64,000 nucleotides of DNA from Hippophae tibetana. Its lineage: Eukaryota > Streptophyta > Magnoliopsida > Rosales > Elaeagnaceae. Of this stretch, positions 1-10,933 are shown piece after piece. Location: positions 84,491,816-84,555,815 of the forward strand of contig CM072801.1 of NCBI GenBank assembly GCA_037013495.1, in the 5' to 3' direction. The translations under genes and the position numbers were made by a program. Every line of letters begins with the position of its first letter. Positions within the stretch are counted from its first letter, which is position 1. The notes beneath the pieces are model-generated. The model saw only the letters and a program-made list of their open reading frames with translations, searched no databases and was not told the origin of the DNA.

Positions 1-490
1 AGAGTCAAAGAGAATTCCTTGATTTTATACAATGAGATTGGATAAATTTAATATTGATACATTTTTTATTTGAATATGAAAATGATTTTCATCTAATTAT
101 TATAATAAACCATGATTGTTTAGAATATTAAAATAACTTCTGTTATGGATTTTAGTTGTAATCATAGAAAATTTTAAAAAGTATGAGAAGTTTTGTTATT
201 ATTTTTATTTTGTTATCATTTTCTTTGAATTAAACTTTATTTGTTTATATGTTGCTTATTTATTTTTGTTATTTGCTTTTAATTTTGGTGATTGTAGGTA
301 TCATATCTAAAAACCCTCACAAGATTTGAACTCGTCCACTAGAGCAACCTAGAGGTTTAAAGGCTTATTGCATACAATAAATATAACCGTGACAATCTAC
401 AAAAAATATTTAGAATAGTTTTATTTTAGTTTTAGTTTTTAATTTTTTCCATTCTTACTAAGAGACAAGTGAGAAATTGGTTAAAGGTTA
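1..490 (+). mobile_element. 3'-end region of LTR element F, left copy (cut by window edge)
   Basis: No reading frame of note. The stretch at about 300-375 matches, in reverse complement, 28930-29010, which lies just inside the 3' LTR of element C. This identifies it as the non-coding 3' end of a related plus-strand element. It runs directly into the LTR start at 491. Its upstream part lies outside the window. Confidence 0.6.
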
Positions 491-1835
491 TGATAAGTAC
501 TCAAAAGAACTTGATATATCATGATTTTATAATTTTTAATGATTAAATAGATTTATATTTATGTCGTTTTACTATCATTTTAAACAAATTTATCTTTTCA
601 AAATCACATGCATATTTTATTATTTTTTGGAATTTTAGGTACAAAGAAAAGATAAAACTGATCAACACTTAAAGAATTATATTTGAAGAACTCCATTACA
701 ACTTTAAAACTTAAAAGATAACATATTTAAAGTATTATGTATGTTCACAAAAAGGTGATACAAGAGAATCTAGGTATAAAGTTGATTATAACAATGCATG
801 CCACGATGTGGATGTTTATATACAACGACGCTAGGCTAATGGATTGAATATAATGCATCCCAGTTTCTGTACGGGCCATGGCATGGAAATATTATGTTCG
901 ACAATGTGAGTTAATTGGATCGAGTCTCAACTGTGTAACAACCTGTATATGTCGTAGCGTGAAGAATTGTGTGCCACAGTGCCAGACTTCTAATCCTTAT
1001 TTTTCTCCTTTTGTGCACTTATAATAGGACCTCATTTGCATTTTTTTCAATCTTTCCTCATCCCTCCTAATCCATCTCAACACTCTCTAAGCTTTTTAGT
1101 TTTTCTTTTAGTAGTTTTAAGTTCTTCTCTCAATTGAGAGCTGAACAAATTTTAGTTTATGTAATAGGCTTTGTTTCATCTATTTCAAAGATTTTTATAA
1201 GAATTATTGTTGAAACATATATTAATGACATATTTCTTGTAGTAGTTTTAAAATTTGAAAGTTAGTTTTTAGATACTTAAATCACAAACATAACTTTGAC
1301 ACATTGATAAAAAGTTTAAATTATTAAACCTGATCGAAGGCGACAATTTAATGATTTATTAATCTCTTATAAAAGAAGTATAATTTACTTAAAATTAACT
1401 GATAGACCCGACTGTAGGCATTAAATGATTTTAATTAATAACAAATAGTAGACCTAATTAATCTCCTATTTGTATTTATAAAAGAGAATCAATAATCTTA
1501 ATTTATATATTTAATAACCTAATTAATATTGATTAAGTATGATTAGCTAACTAATCTATCCCATATATTCTTCACTAAAAGTAAATGTTTATTTGTCAAT
1601 TATTTTTTTGAATTTATTTTATGTTTTTAGCTTAGAATTTACCAAACCAAGCAATTGTGATAGGATGTTTAGGCTTTTATATTTGTCTTTAAGAATTTAT
1701 TGAATTATTTAAAAACCAAGTGATTCCTTTTTAAATTGACCTAAAAAGTATACTTATCATTTTCTATAAGTGATTAGTACACTTACGAGTTATTTAAAAA
1801 TATACAAAATTTGTACACCAGGTTTTGACATATCA
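491..1835 (+). repeat. LTR of element F (C-like family)
   Basis: The LTR begins tgataagtactcaaaagaac, a diverged form of the C-family start tgatgagtgctcaaaaagca, and ends in atatca immediately before a tRNA-Asp-type PBS. Length is about 1.35 kb. It contains the family's landmarks, such as the run of slightly GC-richer sequence near 780-960 and the block near 1260-1560 that resembles 45380-45780. Unusually it has a 3' element region on its left and a PBS on its right, so it is shared by two internal regions. Confidence 0.7.
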
Positions 1836-1840
1836 ATTTT

Positions 1841-1858
1841 TTGACACCGTTGTGATGA
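1841..1858 (+). other. Primer-binding site of element F (tRNA-Asp type, degenerate)
   Basis: ttgacaccgttgtgatga resembles the complement of the tRNA-Asp 3' end (tggcgccgttgccgggga), which is usual for Athila/Tat elements. It lies five bases after the LTR end, as in the other elements of this window. Confidence 0.65.
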
Positions 1859-2835
1859 ATTGGTAATAGCATTAAAAACTAGCTAAATTTTATATTGTCA
1901 AGTTTTTGGGTAGGAATAACGTTCTTAAATTTTGATTGTCAAATTCTCAAAAAAATATTTGTGTTGTAAATATTACGATTTTTATTTAAAATTTTAAAAT
2001 ATCTAGGTTATTTATTAATTTTATATATTTTAAATTTTAAATTTTTCTTTAAAAAAAGTAAAACAAAAATATTGTTTTAACTTTCTTTTCTTTTATTTTT
2101 ATTTAAAGAATAAAAAAATATTTTATTTAATAATAATAGTATTTTAAAATCTTAAAATATTTAAAAAAATTAAGATTTTATTTTATTTATTTAAAATAAA
2201 AAGGGAAGAGTAACGTAAAACTTAGTATGAAAAAAACAATGTTTCGAGCCATGACATGCATTTATTTAAGTCGATGTTTCTAATAAACTTGGATTGAAGT
2301 TAAAAGGTTTGTGTTGTGGCATGCTTTTATTATGCACCATGGCATGCGTACTAATTCTAGCAAAAAATACCTCTTATACACGAAAATAGACATAATTTTT
2401 CTCATTTTCCCTCTTATTCTTCACAAATCCTAAATTTTCTCTCCCACCAAACATCTTTAAACACTCAAAAATCATATCTTTCTCTATAATTTTTGAAAAC
2501 CTTTTATAAAAATCATTTTTCTAACCTTTTCCAATCCATTCCTGAAATAAATTTTGAAAGACCATCAACAATATCAAGAAATCATTGTATTAAAAGAGGA
2601 ATGTTCTTCATTTTCTTCTATCCATAACAACATAAGTAAGTATTCATAAAATTTTAGAATTTAAATCTTTAAATTGAATTATTTGAAATTTTTTGTGTTA
2701 ATTATGAATTTATAAGAGTTTAAAATCCTAAGTAGGACTAAAAGTGGCAAGAAAAATATTGAAATAATTTAGTTTATTTTTGTTTTTGGGAATTTGAGAA
2801 TCCTAGAAATTTTAGATATTATTGAATTTTTAAAA
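1859..2835 (+). other. Untranslated leader of element F
   Basis: 1880-2240 is very AT-rich low-complexity sequence directly after the PBS, the same arrangement as in elements C (31600-32210) and E (19600-20230). 2241-2835 holds a pyrimidine-rich leader with no open frame. Near 2310-2350 a gtgttgtggcatgc-like phrase recurs in the G-family LTRs (about 40110 and 52600), so part of it may be LTR-derived. Confidence 0.5.
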
Positions 2836-3640
2836 TGACACCTAAAAGGGTTTATACATGATAAAGGAAAAGGGTTTTCATCTTCTAAAAAATATGATAA
2901 GGCCAAATTTTCAAGTTAGGAAAATAAATTATATTTTGAAAAAGAGATAGATTTTGATTTGGGGTCTAATGCCCAATTTAAGAGAATTACTGATGTCATA
3001 GCAATTTTAAGATGGTAAAAGTTCATAAAACACTTGATGCTACTATTGAATCTCTTATTTGAAAATAGTATGCTAACGTTCCCAACGCTATTGATAATGT
3101 TATTAAGATACGAGATGTACTAGTCCTATTTGGGTAAAATAATATAAATACTTGCTAGTATTTAGTGAATATTAGGCAAGGTAGGTATGAAACATATTTA
3201 AATAATGTCGACTATACTACAATACTTGAAACCTTAACATTAGAAGGGGTTGAATGGAATTATGCTAGTAGAAAACATAAGGACTTTGAAGCTAAGTATT
3301 TAGATAAGATTTCCTTCATTGGGTAATACTTACTATGTTCAAGATGGATGCCCACCATACATTATAGTAGTTCTATTGATAGAGAAAGCGCAATTTTATT
3401 GTATGCTATTGCATCCAAAATGTCTATGGATGTAGACAATATAATTCACCATAGGATCAAGCTATCTACAAATAGTCACCTTTTGAGTTACTTTTTCCCC
3501 TAATTATTCACTACTTTATGTAAGAAAGCAAGGGTACCTCATTCAAAAGGTTAAGTTATAATTCAACCTGGTGAATTTTTAAATATGACCTATTTCAATT
3601 TAAGGCACATCGCACCTTGCCCATTTATTATTAAGTTTGT
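2836..3640 (+). pseudogene. Decayed 'putative plant transposon protein' reading frame of element F
   Basis: Several frame changes and stops interrupt it, but a protein family is recognisable. Around 3300-3530 the frame reads a W-x-P-T-x-H-x-S-S segment, then ERESA-like and ILLYAIASKMSMDVDNII, then a F-P-x-L-F-T-T-L-C-x-x-A motif. This is the order seen in the domain Pfam calls 'putative plant transposon protein' (PF20167), common in plant Ty3 elements next to gag or pol. The N-terminal part (about 2880-3000) carries K/S-rich residues and a poorly kept 'ER-F' region. The original protein is far from functional. Its role in these elements is not known. The family call is from pattern recognition, not a search. 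Confidence 0.55.
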
Positions 3641-3850
3641 CCAGAAATAGTATGAGTCTTAAATTTTTCAATAATACTTTATATTTTGGTTTAAAAGCAC
3701 GATGCAAAATTCTCTTATCATGCCGTATTTTGTTTTCTTTTTGTACTTTTTGGCATTCTTATAAGTAATCTACCATAACTAATCTAATTTATGTATTTGC
3801 AACATCTATTTCACCTCTTTATTGGACTCTTTTCATTTTTCTACTGGATT
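3641..3850. other. Boundary zone between element F and truncated element B
   Basis: AT-rich sequence without a recognisable frame. The plus-strand element F fades out here and the minus-strand pol linker of element B begins near 3851. No LTR terminus or TSD is visible, so the join is probably a deletion breakpoint. Confidence 0.4.
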
Positions 3851-4640
3851 AGGGATTGTAGGTTGAAGGTGTGAGTTCTAAACTTGGTGGCCCTTGAATA
3901 GATGGTTTGAGCATAGAACCTATCTCAAAATTCTCTATAACCACATCAGGCATATGCATGGGAGGTGTAGCCTCCAAATAGTTCACACAATCAATAATAT
4001 CAATCATAGATTCTATACTTTCAAAAATAAAATAGATTCAGTTCTTTCTTGGTGGGTTTACTTCATTAATCACATCATCTATGTAATAGTATTACGTGTG
4101 AGTGACTCAATAATTCTTTTAAGTTATCAACACGATCCGTAACATCTATTCTTCATCATTCGTTACCATTATTAATATCAGGGGTTTCATACGCTTTAAA
4201 AACTTTAAATTTTACTTCTTCATCTTGCACTCTCATTGTTAGCTTAACTTTTTATACATCAATGAGTGCTCTTTTGGTTGCTAAGAATGGACAATAAAGT
4301 ATGATAGGAATGTTATGATCCTTTTTATGTCTAGTACAATGAACAAGATCGCTTAATTGATCTACTTTTACTAGTACATCTTCTAACACACCATGTGATC
4401 GCTTAATTGATCTATCTGCCATTTGTAATGTCACTAAAGTGGGGTTGGATTTACTAACCTCTAATCTCTTGAAGATCGACAATGGAATATGGTTAATTCT
4501 TATACCTAAATCACATAGTTCTTTCTCAAAAGTCATATTCCCAATTGTGCAAGAAATTTCAAAGCTACCTAGATCTTTCAATTTGTTAGGGTAGTTTTCT
4601 ACCAAGGATGACACTACAACCTTCAATCAAGGTTATTATT
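3851..4640 (-). pseudogene. Protease and protease-RT linker remnant of element B
   Basis: The minus-strand frame 4626-4252 (124 codons) is an aspartic protease of the Athila type. It reads C-T-I-G-N, then the active-site region CDLGIRINHIPLSIFKRL (usual form CDLGASINLMPLSI), then LQMADRSIKRSHGVLEDVLVKV and a decayed I-L-x-x-P-F-L-A segment. The Asp of CDLG is kept but Gly-Ala-Ser is altered. Below 4250 the frame breaks; fragments such as KPSIQGPPSLELTP near 3860-3900 match the linker just before the RT in pol. Non-functional. Confidence 0.75.
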
Positions 4641-5149
4641 TCAGTATCTCCAATCCTCTTTTTCTTAGATAGGATGTCCTTAAGAAATTTGGTATAAGAA
4701 GGCATTTGTTCAAGTGCATGTATAAATGGTATACTTAGGAAAAAGAATAGTGGGTTTGTAGAGGTTACTTTTCTTCGGCTAAATTATTTCCTTTTTAGTG
4801 CTCTCTTTATCCAATTGTTCCTTATCATCCTTGTTAACTTCCTGTTTCTTCTCATCCTTTTGAGTTTCATGTTCCTCCTCTGAAGTTTACCACTATGATC
4901 TAGGTCATGGCATTAGAATGCTCTTTACCTTCTCTTCTTGGGTTTATAATTGTGTCACTTGGAAGGTTAACTTGAGGCCTTTGACTTATGGATGGGGCAA
5001 GTTGCCCCATTTGGGTTTCTAAATTCTGAATTGAAGCTTCTTAAGTAGACACTTTTGTGCTTACTAACTATATGAAGTATTTCACCATCCCCATTAAAGC
5101 ATTTGTATTGTCCTCAATAGGTGGCTTATTCTCTTGGGCTTATGATTAT

Positions 5150-6324
5150 TGTGGTTATTGAAAACTAGATGGTGGAAATTATTGACAGTTGAATTGATTA
5201 CCACTTTGATTTTTGTTATTACTCGAAGAGAAATTTGGATGTTGTCTCCATCCTAGGTTATATGTGTTCGAATATGGATTATTATTTCGGTTCACATTAC
5301 CCTACATAGCATGTTGATTTAGTATTATTTGGACAATTATCAAACAAATGAGCTCCACCACAAAAGACACATGACACCTTGAATCTTGGACATGGTTTAT
5401 ATTTATTGGTGAGTTTTAAGCCTTCAAAAGATTTACGAAAGATGAGACTTGAGTTGTCTGTGTCATGATATCATTTATCTCGTGTATTCTGGCTACTCTT
5501 CTTATGGTTGTCATTCTATCCATTGGCCATTGATAATTATTGATAGCCATTTTTTCAAGTAAATTATATTCTTGATTGTAAGATTTTGTTAGAGAGCTCT
5601 ATTATCGGATGCATCAACAATGGTTATTGTTTGAGAATTGAGACCATTATAAAAATATCCACTTAGATCCAATGATGGATACTATGGTAAGGATACTTAA
5701 CAATTCTGTGAATCTATCCCATGCTTCATATAAAGATTCCCCTTTGTATTGTTGGTAGGAGGTAATGTCCTTCTTAAGCTTGGAATTCTTTGATAGTGGG
5801 AAATATTTCATCAAGAATTTCTCTGCTAAATCACTCCAAGTTGTAATCGAATCAGGTAGAAAATAGTTTACACAAGCTCGAGCATAGTATCGTAATGAGT
5901 ATGGGAATAATGTAAGCCTAAATTCCTTCTAGGTCATACCATTGAATTCAAATGAATCTCCAAATTCAATAAACAATCTGAGATCTAGATGAAGATCCTT
6001 TGTTCATAATCCGCTAAATTGTCCAACTATTTCTAACATTTTAAGCATTATTGGCTTTTGTACAAAATGATTAGATTGAATATTTGGCCTTGTAATACTT
6101 GGATCTAGCCCTTCCAACATATGTAATGCATATTTATTTATAGCTCTATATCTATCATTTATTAAAGGTATTTGGCTGTTAAAATTTAGCTCATCATTGT
6201 TTCTTTCTAATGGATTAGTCATTTTTTGTACTTGGATGACAACTTCTTGTTTTCTTATTGATCTTAAAATAGGCTCGATTTTAGGATCTAAGGGGAAAAT
6301 TTCTCCCTTATGGACTCTACTCAT
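5150..6324 (-). pseudogene. gag remnant of element B
   Basis: It starts with a 106-codon open stretch (6324-6004) beginning MSRVHKGEIFPLDPKIEP, followed by frame-shifted but clear gag blocks. These include a FPYSLR block, an ITTW block (W-S-D-L-A-x-K-F-L), a KYFP block and ESLYEAWDRF, which are hallmarks of plant Ty3 gag. A CCHC-type zinc knuckle (C-x2-C-x4-H-x4-C, CVFCGGAHLFDNC) lies near 5340-5380. It is followed by an Asn-rich NPYSNTYNLGW motif that also occurs at the gag C-terminus of elements A and H. Capsid/nucleocapsid role in the live ancestor; now broken. Confidence 0.8.
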
Positions 6325-6423
6325 GCAATAGAGACAAATATATTTCTATTAGACTAAAGGAGATTTCAAAATTAAAAATAAATAAAACTAAAATAAAATA
6401 AAAATTATTTCTAATGTTTATAA

Positions 6424-6440
6424 TCCCCAATAACGGCGCA
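6424..6440 (-). other. Primer-binding site of element B (tRNA-Asp type)
   Basis: On the minus strand it reads tgcgccgttattgggga, close to the tRNA-Asp complement. It lies just after the LTR end (..gttgatca) with the usual agttct spacer. Confidence 0.8.
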
Positions 6441-6446
6441 AGAACT

Positions 6447-7558
6447 TGATCAACATGAACTATATTTAATAAATATGCAAGTATATTTATTGTAAAAATT
6501 AATGTAATGATAAGAAAATATCGTTCTCACAAGCTTATACTATTAGAAACTAATTTCTAAAACAAAAAAGTAAAAATAATATTTTTTTATGTGTTTTTAT
6601 GTTTTAAGAAAGAAAAATTAAAAGAACTAAAAATAAATAGTAGTAATTAATTAATTAACAATTGGTTGCTAAGAAAATATATGAGAAAATATGTAGGAAT
6701 ACTTAATCTCCTAATTTTTTAAACATGTGAATCATTAAAATCCCCTTAATATAATAACCGATTAATTACATTATCAATTGAATCTAACCAATCATGTATT
6801 CCTCTCTCAAGTAAACTATACACCATATAATAATTATCCTAATTACATTCTCATATCAGTTAGATTGCATACCATTCATTAATCTCATCAATTATGGATC
6901 ACATATATAAGAATCATACATCTCTACCTAAAAACTATGCATGTTATTTAATCAAGACAAATAATTAAATAATTCTCTTAAATCTAATTTATTGCCTTTA
7001 TGGATCAATTGTTGGCCAAATAATCAACAATATAAAAATCAAATTAAATAATATAATTAAATTGAAATTAGAATTGGGGTAAAATATTAGATCATCACAT
7101 GTATAAAATTGGGTTCATAAGACCCCTAGATTAATAAATTAGGTAGACATAATTTAGTTCAAAAAGATCATATTTTTCCTAAAAAAAGACATAAAAATTG
7201 ATAAAGAAAGTAAAAGAAGAATAAATATAATTAATCTCTTGAATTGTAGCACCAATCTCTTCTTGAATCTCCACAAAATGTGTATCTCCTTTTGAATTTT
7301 TCAATATTTTCTCTTTTCTTAGCCCCAAAAACTGATAAAAAATTGATAATTTTTGGCTCACTAGGATTTGTGTGACAATTAGAGGGTTAAACTAAGTTCA
7401 GGTGGAATCTGGACCATTAGATCAACTTTAGATCACCAATTTTTACTAAAAAGTTCATATTTTAATATTTTTAATCCCAAAAGTACTACTTATTGAATAA
7501 AACGAGAAAATATTAAGCAAAAAAATGCACTCATGACTCTACTTTCATAGAGTCATCA
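6447..7558 (-). repeat. 5' LTR of element B (about 1.1 kb)
   Basis: It begins tgatgactctatgaaagtag and ends in gttgatca on the minus strand. The first ~160 bases align with the solo LTR at 47203, and the last part (cttatcattac.., acttgcatattt) aligns with 48610-48650. The start is a near-perfect short palindrome (gactctatgaaagtagagtc), also present in the other B-type LTRs. Confidence 0.75.
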
Positions 7559-7599
7559 CCTTTCAATACATTGACCCATTCAAGTTCGGCATTACCTTC
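7559..7599 (-). mobile_element. Element E gag fragment left of element A
   Basis: A 41-base piece that joins directly to 18664 when element A and its 5-base target duplication are removed. On the minus strand it continues the E gag frame (..VEGNAELEWVNVLKG..). Element B's LTR starts right after it. Confidence 0.6.
7595..7599. other. Target-site duplication of element A, left copy
   Basis: ccttc directly before the LTR start; the same five bases follow the 3' LTR at 18659-18663. The six bases accttc are shared if the preceding a is counted. Confidence 0.8.
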
Positions 7600-8495
7600 T
7601 GATAACTGTATTTTATATAGTTATTTTCACTTATTTTATTAATTATAATTGCTATGTTCTTAATGATTTTAGTTAATTTTCGATGAATAAATTAGTATTT
7701 ACTGTTTTTTATATTTTTTAATAAAAATTAAATAATTTGTATCGAAAACGTACTTAATTGCAAATTTGTGTCCAAAAATATAATTTCAAATAAAAGAGTG
7801 TTTAATTGCAATTTATAAAAGTTTAAAATAGAATTTAAATTTAAATCGGGTTTAATTTTAATTATTAAAAGTTTAAAAAATTAATTTAAATTAGAAAAAG
7901 GGCTAAACTATAATTAAAGAAAGTTGAAAATTTAATTTGAAATAAATTTGTGGGTCAAAATGCAATTAAGAAAGTATATTTTTCTGCGCAGGTGAGAAGA
8001 ACCATGCGCCATACCCACGCGCGAAACGTTGACCGTCCAATCAAAGAAGAAACGGCTGAGATTCGTGTGTCCAGATCACACCTGACAAAATCGCGTGGGC
8101 GCAGATTCTGTTTCACGCGGCTCGGTGCCCGAGTGGGGCCCACTGGACGAGCAGACTGGCGTGTAGGGTGGGACCCACATTTCGGCTGCGTAGAATTTCC
8201 CCGAGGTGCATCGCTCACCGTTGGATCAGTTGAACGGTCCAGATTGAAGCAAGTGTATCTAGTTGTCGCACACCGAGCCACTCTTCGACAAAATCGCGTG
8301 CGTTGCGCTCCATCGTTTCTCCATGAGCCCGACCTACCCGTCCAATGAAACTCTGACACGTGTCTCTGAATTGCTCGCAACCAATCACATGGCGACACGT
8401 GGCATGCGTAGAAGAAATTTTTTTTTTAGAAATGCGCAGAATTGTTTTCACGCATGATGTTTTTTTATTTCCCCTCATTTATTTGTGTCCCCCAC

Positions 8496-8506
8496 TAATA
8501 TAAAAA
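8496..8506 (+). promoter_or_regulatory. TATA-like element in the A-family LTR
   Basis: taatataaaaa after the pyrimidine run gtcccccac, downstream of the CpG-rich part. The same sequence lies at 17529-17540 in the 3' LTR. It is the best promoter candidate in this LTR; the transcription start is not determined. Confidence 0.4.
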
Positions 8507-8728
8507 TAATAATAAAAAAAGGAATAATTGAAAAGTGTGGGATATATGTTACGGAAATTTTCATTTGGACGCGTTTTTTTGGTTTTGTTTTAGTTTTTTT
8601 TGTAAAATTTTCTCTTCTTCGTTTTTCATTTTTTTGAGCAGAGAGTTCTCTCTCAAAATTTTCAAGGATTTTCCAGTTCTCTAATTTTCTTTAATTATTT
8701 CCTTTTAAGAAGTTTTCATTTTTCCTCT

Positions 8729-8751
8729 CTGCGTGTCTCTTTTACACGCAG
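8729..8751 (+). other. Perfect hairpin in the A-family LTR (R/U5 region)
   Basis: ctgcgtgt and acacgcag form an 8-base stem with a 7-base loop (ctctttt), followed by aaaattttatttt. It is kept unchanged in the 3' LTR at 17762-17784 although neighbouring bases differ. It lies about 230 bases after the TATA-like element, so it would be in the RNA leader or near the polyadenylation region. Confidence 0.6.
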
Positions 8752-9628
8752 AAAATTTTATTTTGACATTTTTGTTGTGTATTATCTTAGGGAAATTACA
8801 GAGAAAGAGGTTGAAGAAGAAGAAGGAAATGGAAGAAATTATTTTTCATTGAGGAATCGTGAAAGAGTTTCTCCTAACTCATTTTCTTTTAATTTTTGTT
8901 TCTCTACAATGTTTTATTTTTGTGGTGTTGTAATTTTAATTTCTGCTATGAACTAATCTATTTGTTCTAGGATTGCAGTGTTACGTAAATTATGAAACTG
9001 GAAGTAATCATTTTTGAATGATTAGTGGAACTGTTTTAAGTTGTTTATTTTACCTGCTTTATATGCTTTTAATTATCGGAAGATTAATTAACTGATATGT
9101 GGCACTTAAATAAACTTGAAAAAGGAATTTTTGTGTGTTGCTCGGGATAAAATAACGTATATACATAAGGGACAGAAATATACTTTTATTGTATGTGTAA
9201 CTTTTTGAGAACTCAGAACTTAATAAATCTGGTTGAAATTAATTCTCATAGGAATATAGTAAATCATTTTAACTAGATGAGTCTGTATGGAGCTTGAAAG
9301 AGATATATGGATAAATTAGGAGTTCTTGGTTAATAACTTAAAACATGAGAGCATAAATCAAGAGAGAATAAAATATTCAAGTGAATTAATTTGGGTAAAC
9401 TGCAATCCTAGAATTTTCATAAAAATTGTTAAAAAGAAACAAAATTATTGATTAAGTTAAACTGCATAAAATTATTGATTGTTTGAATAAAATTAGATTT
9501 AAATAATTTTAGTAATTAACAAGAGTTGGTAACATTTCTCTATGGGAACGATAATTTATTTATCATATTATTACTTGTGACCGTGTATACTTGCACATTT
9601 TTTATGTGTTGTAAAACACACAAGTTTT

Positions 9629-9646
9629 TGGCACCGTTGGTGGGGA
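9629..9646 (+). other. Primer-binding site of element A (tRNA-Asp)
   Basis: tggcaccgttggtgggga matches the complement of the tRNA-Asp 3' end (tggcgccgttgccgggga) at most positions. It is preceded by agtttt after the LTR end, the spacing seen in elements B, C, E and F. Confidence 0.88.
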
Positions 9647-9838
9647 TTTTGTTTTACCATTTTCATTGTTGATACTAATTCCAATTAATCTGATTTTAGT
9701 TCAAAAAAAATAATTTAATATTTGGTTTTATTGCTTACTGTTATTTTCTTAGATTTGTGTGTTTATTTATGTTTTATTTTTATTAGATCTATTTATTTCT
9801 TATTTCTTGTTAGATTTTTGGATTAAGGGAAACGTTGT
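9647..9838 (+). other. Leader between PBS and gag of element A
   Basis: AT-rich untranslated leader with no open frame. It ends in an A/G-rich stretch before the gag ATG. Confidence 0.6.
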
Positions 9839-10906
9839 ATGCGATGCATAAGAAATCTTGACATAGTTCCTTTAGATCTAGAAATTCATAGAACTATTTT
9901 GAATTTAAAGAAAAATAATAAACAAGACACCTTAGAACATCTAGTTATGGATAATGAAATTCCAGAAGTAGAAGAACCAAAATCCTTAAGAGATTATGCA
10001 GTGCCTATGGTTGGCGGCATTCATTCAAGCATAAGAAGACCATCAATTCAAGCTAATAATTTTGAAATTAAGCCTGCAATAATTCATATGATTCAAACTT
10101 CGGTTCAATTTGGAGGTTTACCCCATGATGATCCAAACTCCCATATTGCAAACTTTCTAGAGATTTGTGACACTTTTAGGCATAATGGAGTCACTGATGA
10201 TGCTATTCGGTTGAGACTTTTTCCTTTTTCACTTAGGGAAAAGGCTAAAAATTGGTTGAATTCATTACCATGTGGATCTATCACTACTTGGGAGGATTTG
10301 GCGCAAAATGTTTTGGCCAAATACTTTCCACCGGCAAAGACTTCACGGATGAGGAATGAAATCACCACTTTTATGCAGTTCGACTCAGAATCATTATATG
10401 AAGCTTGGGAGAGGTACAAGGAGCTACTTAGTAGATTTCCTCACCACGGATTACCGAAGTGGCTTCAAGTTCAAACATTTTATAATAGTTTGATGGGACA
10501 AACCAGAAACATGATTGACACTGCATCAGGTGGTGCTCTAATGGGGAAATCAATTGATGAAGCTTACAACTTATTAGAGGAAATGGATTCAAATAGTTAT
10601 GAGTGGGCATCTGAGAGGATGTTGCCTAAGAAAGCAGCTAGAATTCATGAGATTGATGCTATGACCGCTTTAACTGCACAAGTATCCGCATTAGTAAAAA
10701 AGATGGATACCATGGGTGTCCATTCTATTCAGAGTCCTTTTGTGGCATGTGAAATTTGCAATGGAAATCATGCCAGTGAGAGATGTCCTCACAACGTTGA
10801 ATCTGTCAATTTTGTTTCCAATTACAATAGGAATCAAAACAATCAAAACAATCCCTATTCCAACACTTACAATCCAGGATGGAAGAATCACCCTAATTTT
10901 TCTTGA
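9839..10906 (+). CDS. gag: Gag (capsid/nucleocapsid) of element A
   Basis: 355 codons. After a short N-terminal head (DIVPLDLEIHRTILNL) comes the retrotransposon gag domain, about residues 75-210: FELKPAIIHMI, QFGGLPHDDPNSHIANFLEI, LRLFPFSLREKAKNWLNSLP, ITTWEDL, YFPPAKTSRMRNEI and SLYEAWERYKELL. A zinc knuckle C-x2-C-x3-H-x4-C begins at Cys304 (CEICNGNHASERC). An Asn-rich tail ends in YNPGWKNHPNFS. The stop is a single TGA replacing a codon that is Trp in related elements (element H reads NYPNFSWGN here). The downstream pol frame starts in the same reading frame, so gag and pol were once one polyprotein. Role: assembles cytoplasmic particles and binds genomic RNA. Confidence 0.92.
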   Translation: MRCIRNLDIVPLDLEIHRTILNLKKNNKQDTLEHLVMDNEIPEVEEPKSLRDYAVPMVGGIHSSIRRPSIQANNFEIKPAIIHMIQTSVQFGGLPHDDPNSHIANFLEICDTFRHNGVTDDAIRLRLFPFSLREKAKNWLNSLPCGSITTWEDLAQNVLAKYFPPAKTSRMRNEITTFMQFDSESLYEAWERYKELLSRFPHHGLPKWLQVQTFYNSLMGQTRNMIDTASGGALMGKSIDEAYNLLEEMDSNSYEWASERMLPKKAARIHEIDAMTALTAQVSALVKKMDTMGVHSIQSPFVACEICNGNHASERCPHNVESVNFVSNYNRNQNNQNNPYSNTYNPGWKNHPNFS

Positions 10907-10933
10907 AGTACTAATCAAGGCCAATCATCTTCT

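Larger units (their letters stand above)
3851..7558 (-). mobile_element. Element B: truncated Athila-type retrotransposon
   Basis: Reading leftwards it has a 5' LTR (7558-6447), PBS, gag and protease, and stops within the protease-RT linker near 3851. RT, RNase H, integrase and the 3' LTR are absent. Its LTR start (tgatgactctatgaaagtag) abuts the gag of element E at 7559, so B was probably inserted into E and later lost its 3' half. Confidence 0.75.
7600..9622 (+). repeat. 5' LTR of element A
   Basis: It starts tgataactgtattttatata and ends gtaaaacacaca; it aligns end to end with 16637-18655. The first 380 bases are AT-rich. 7985-8450 is a CpG-rich island that stands out from the surrounding AT-rich DNA. 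A TATA-like taatataaaaa (8496-8506) follows. Then come a gagagttctctctc palindrome (about 8640), a perfect 8-base hairpin (8729-8751) and a long AT-rich U5. Open frames in the GC-rich part (e.g. 7950-8348) are by-products of its composition, not genes. Confidence 0.93.

Noticed and set aside
300..375. tRNA-like impression (gatttgaactcgtcc)
   Set aside because: No cloverleaf can be built, and the same sequence recurs in reverse at 28930-29010 inside an LTR element, so it is part of the element's 3' region.
7950..8398. Overlapping open frames of 130-147 codons on both strands in the element A LTRs (also 16986-17381)
   Set aside because: They lie in the CpG-rich part of the LTR, occur on both strands at once, have no recognisable motif and differ between the two LTRs by changes without codon pattern.
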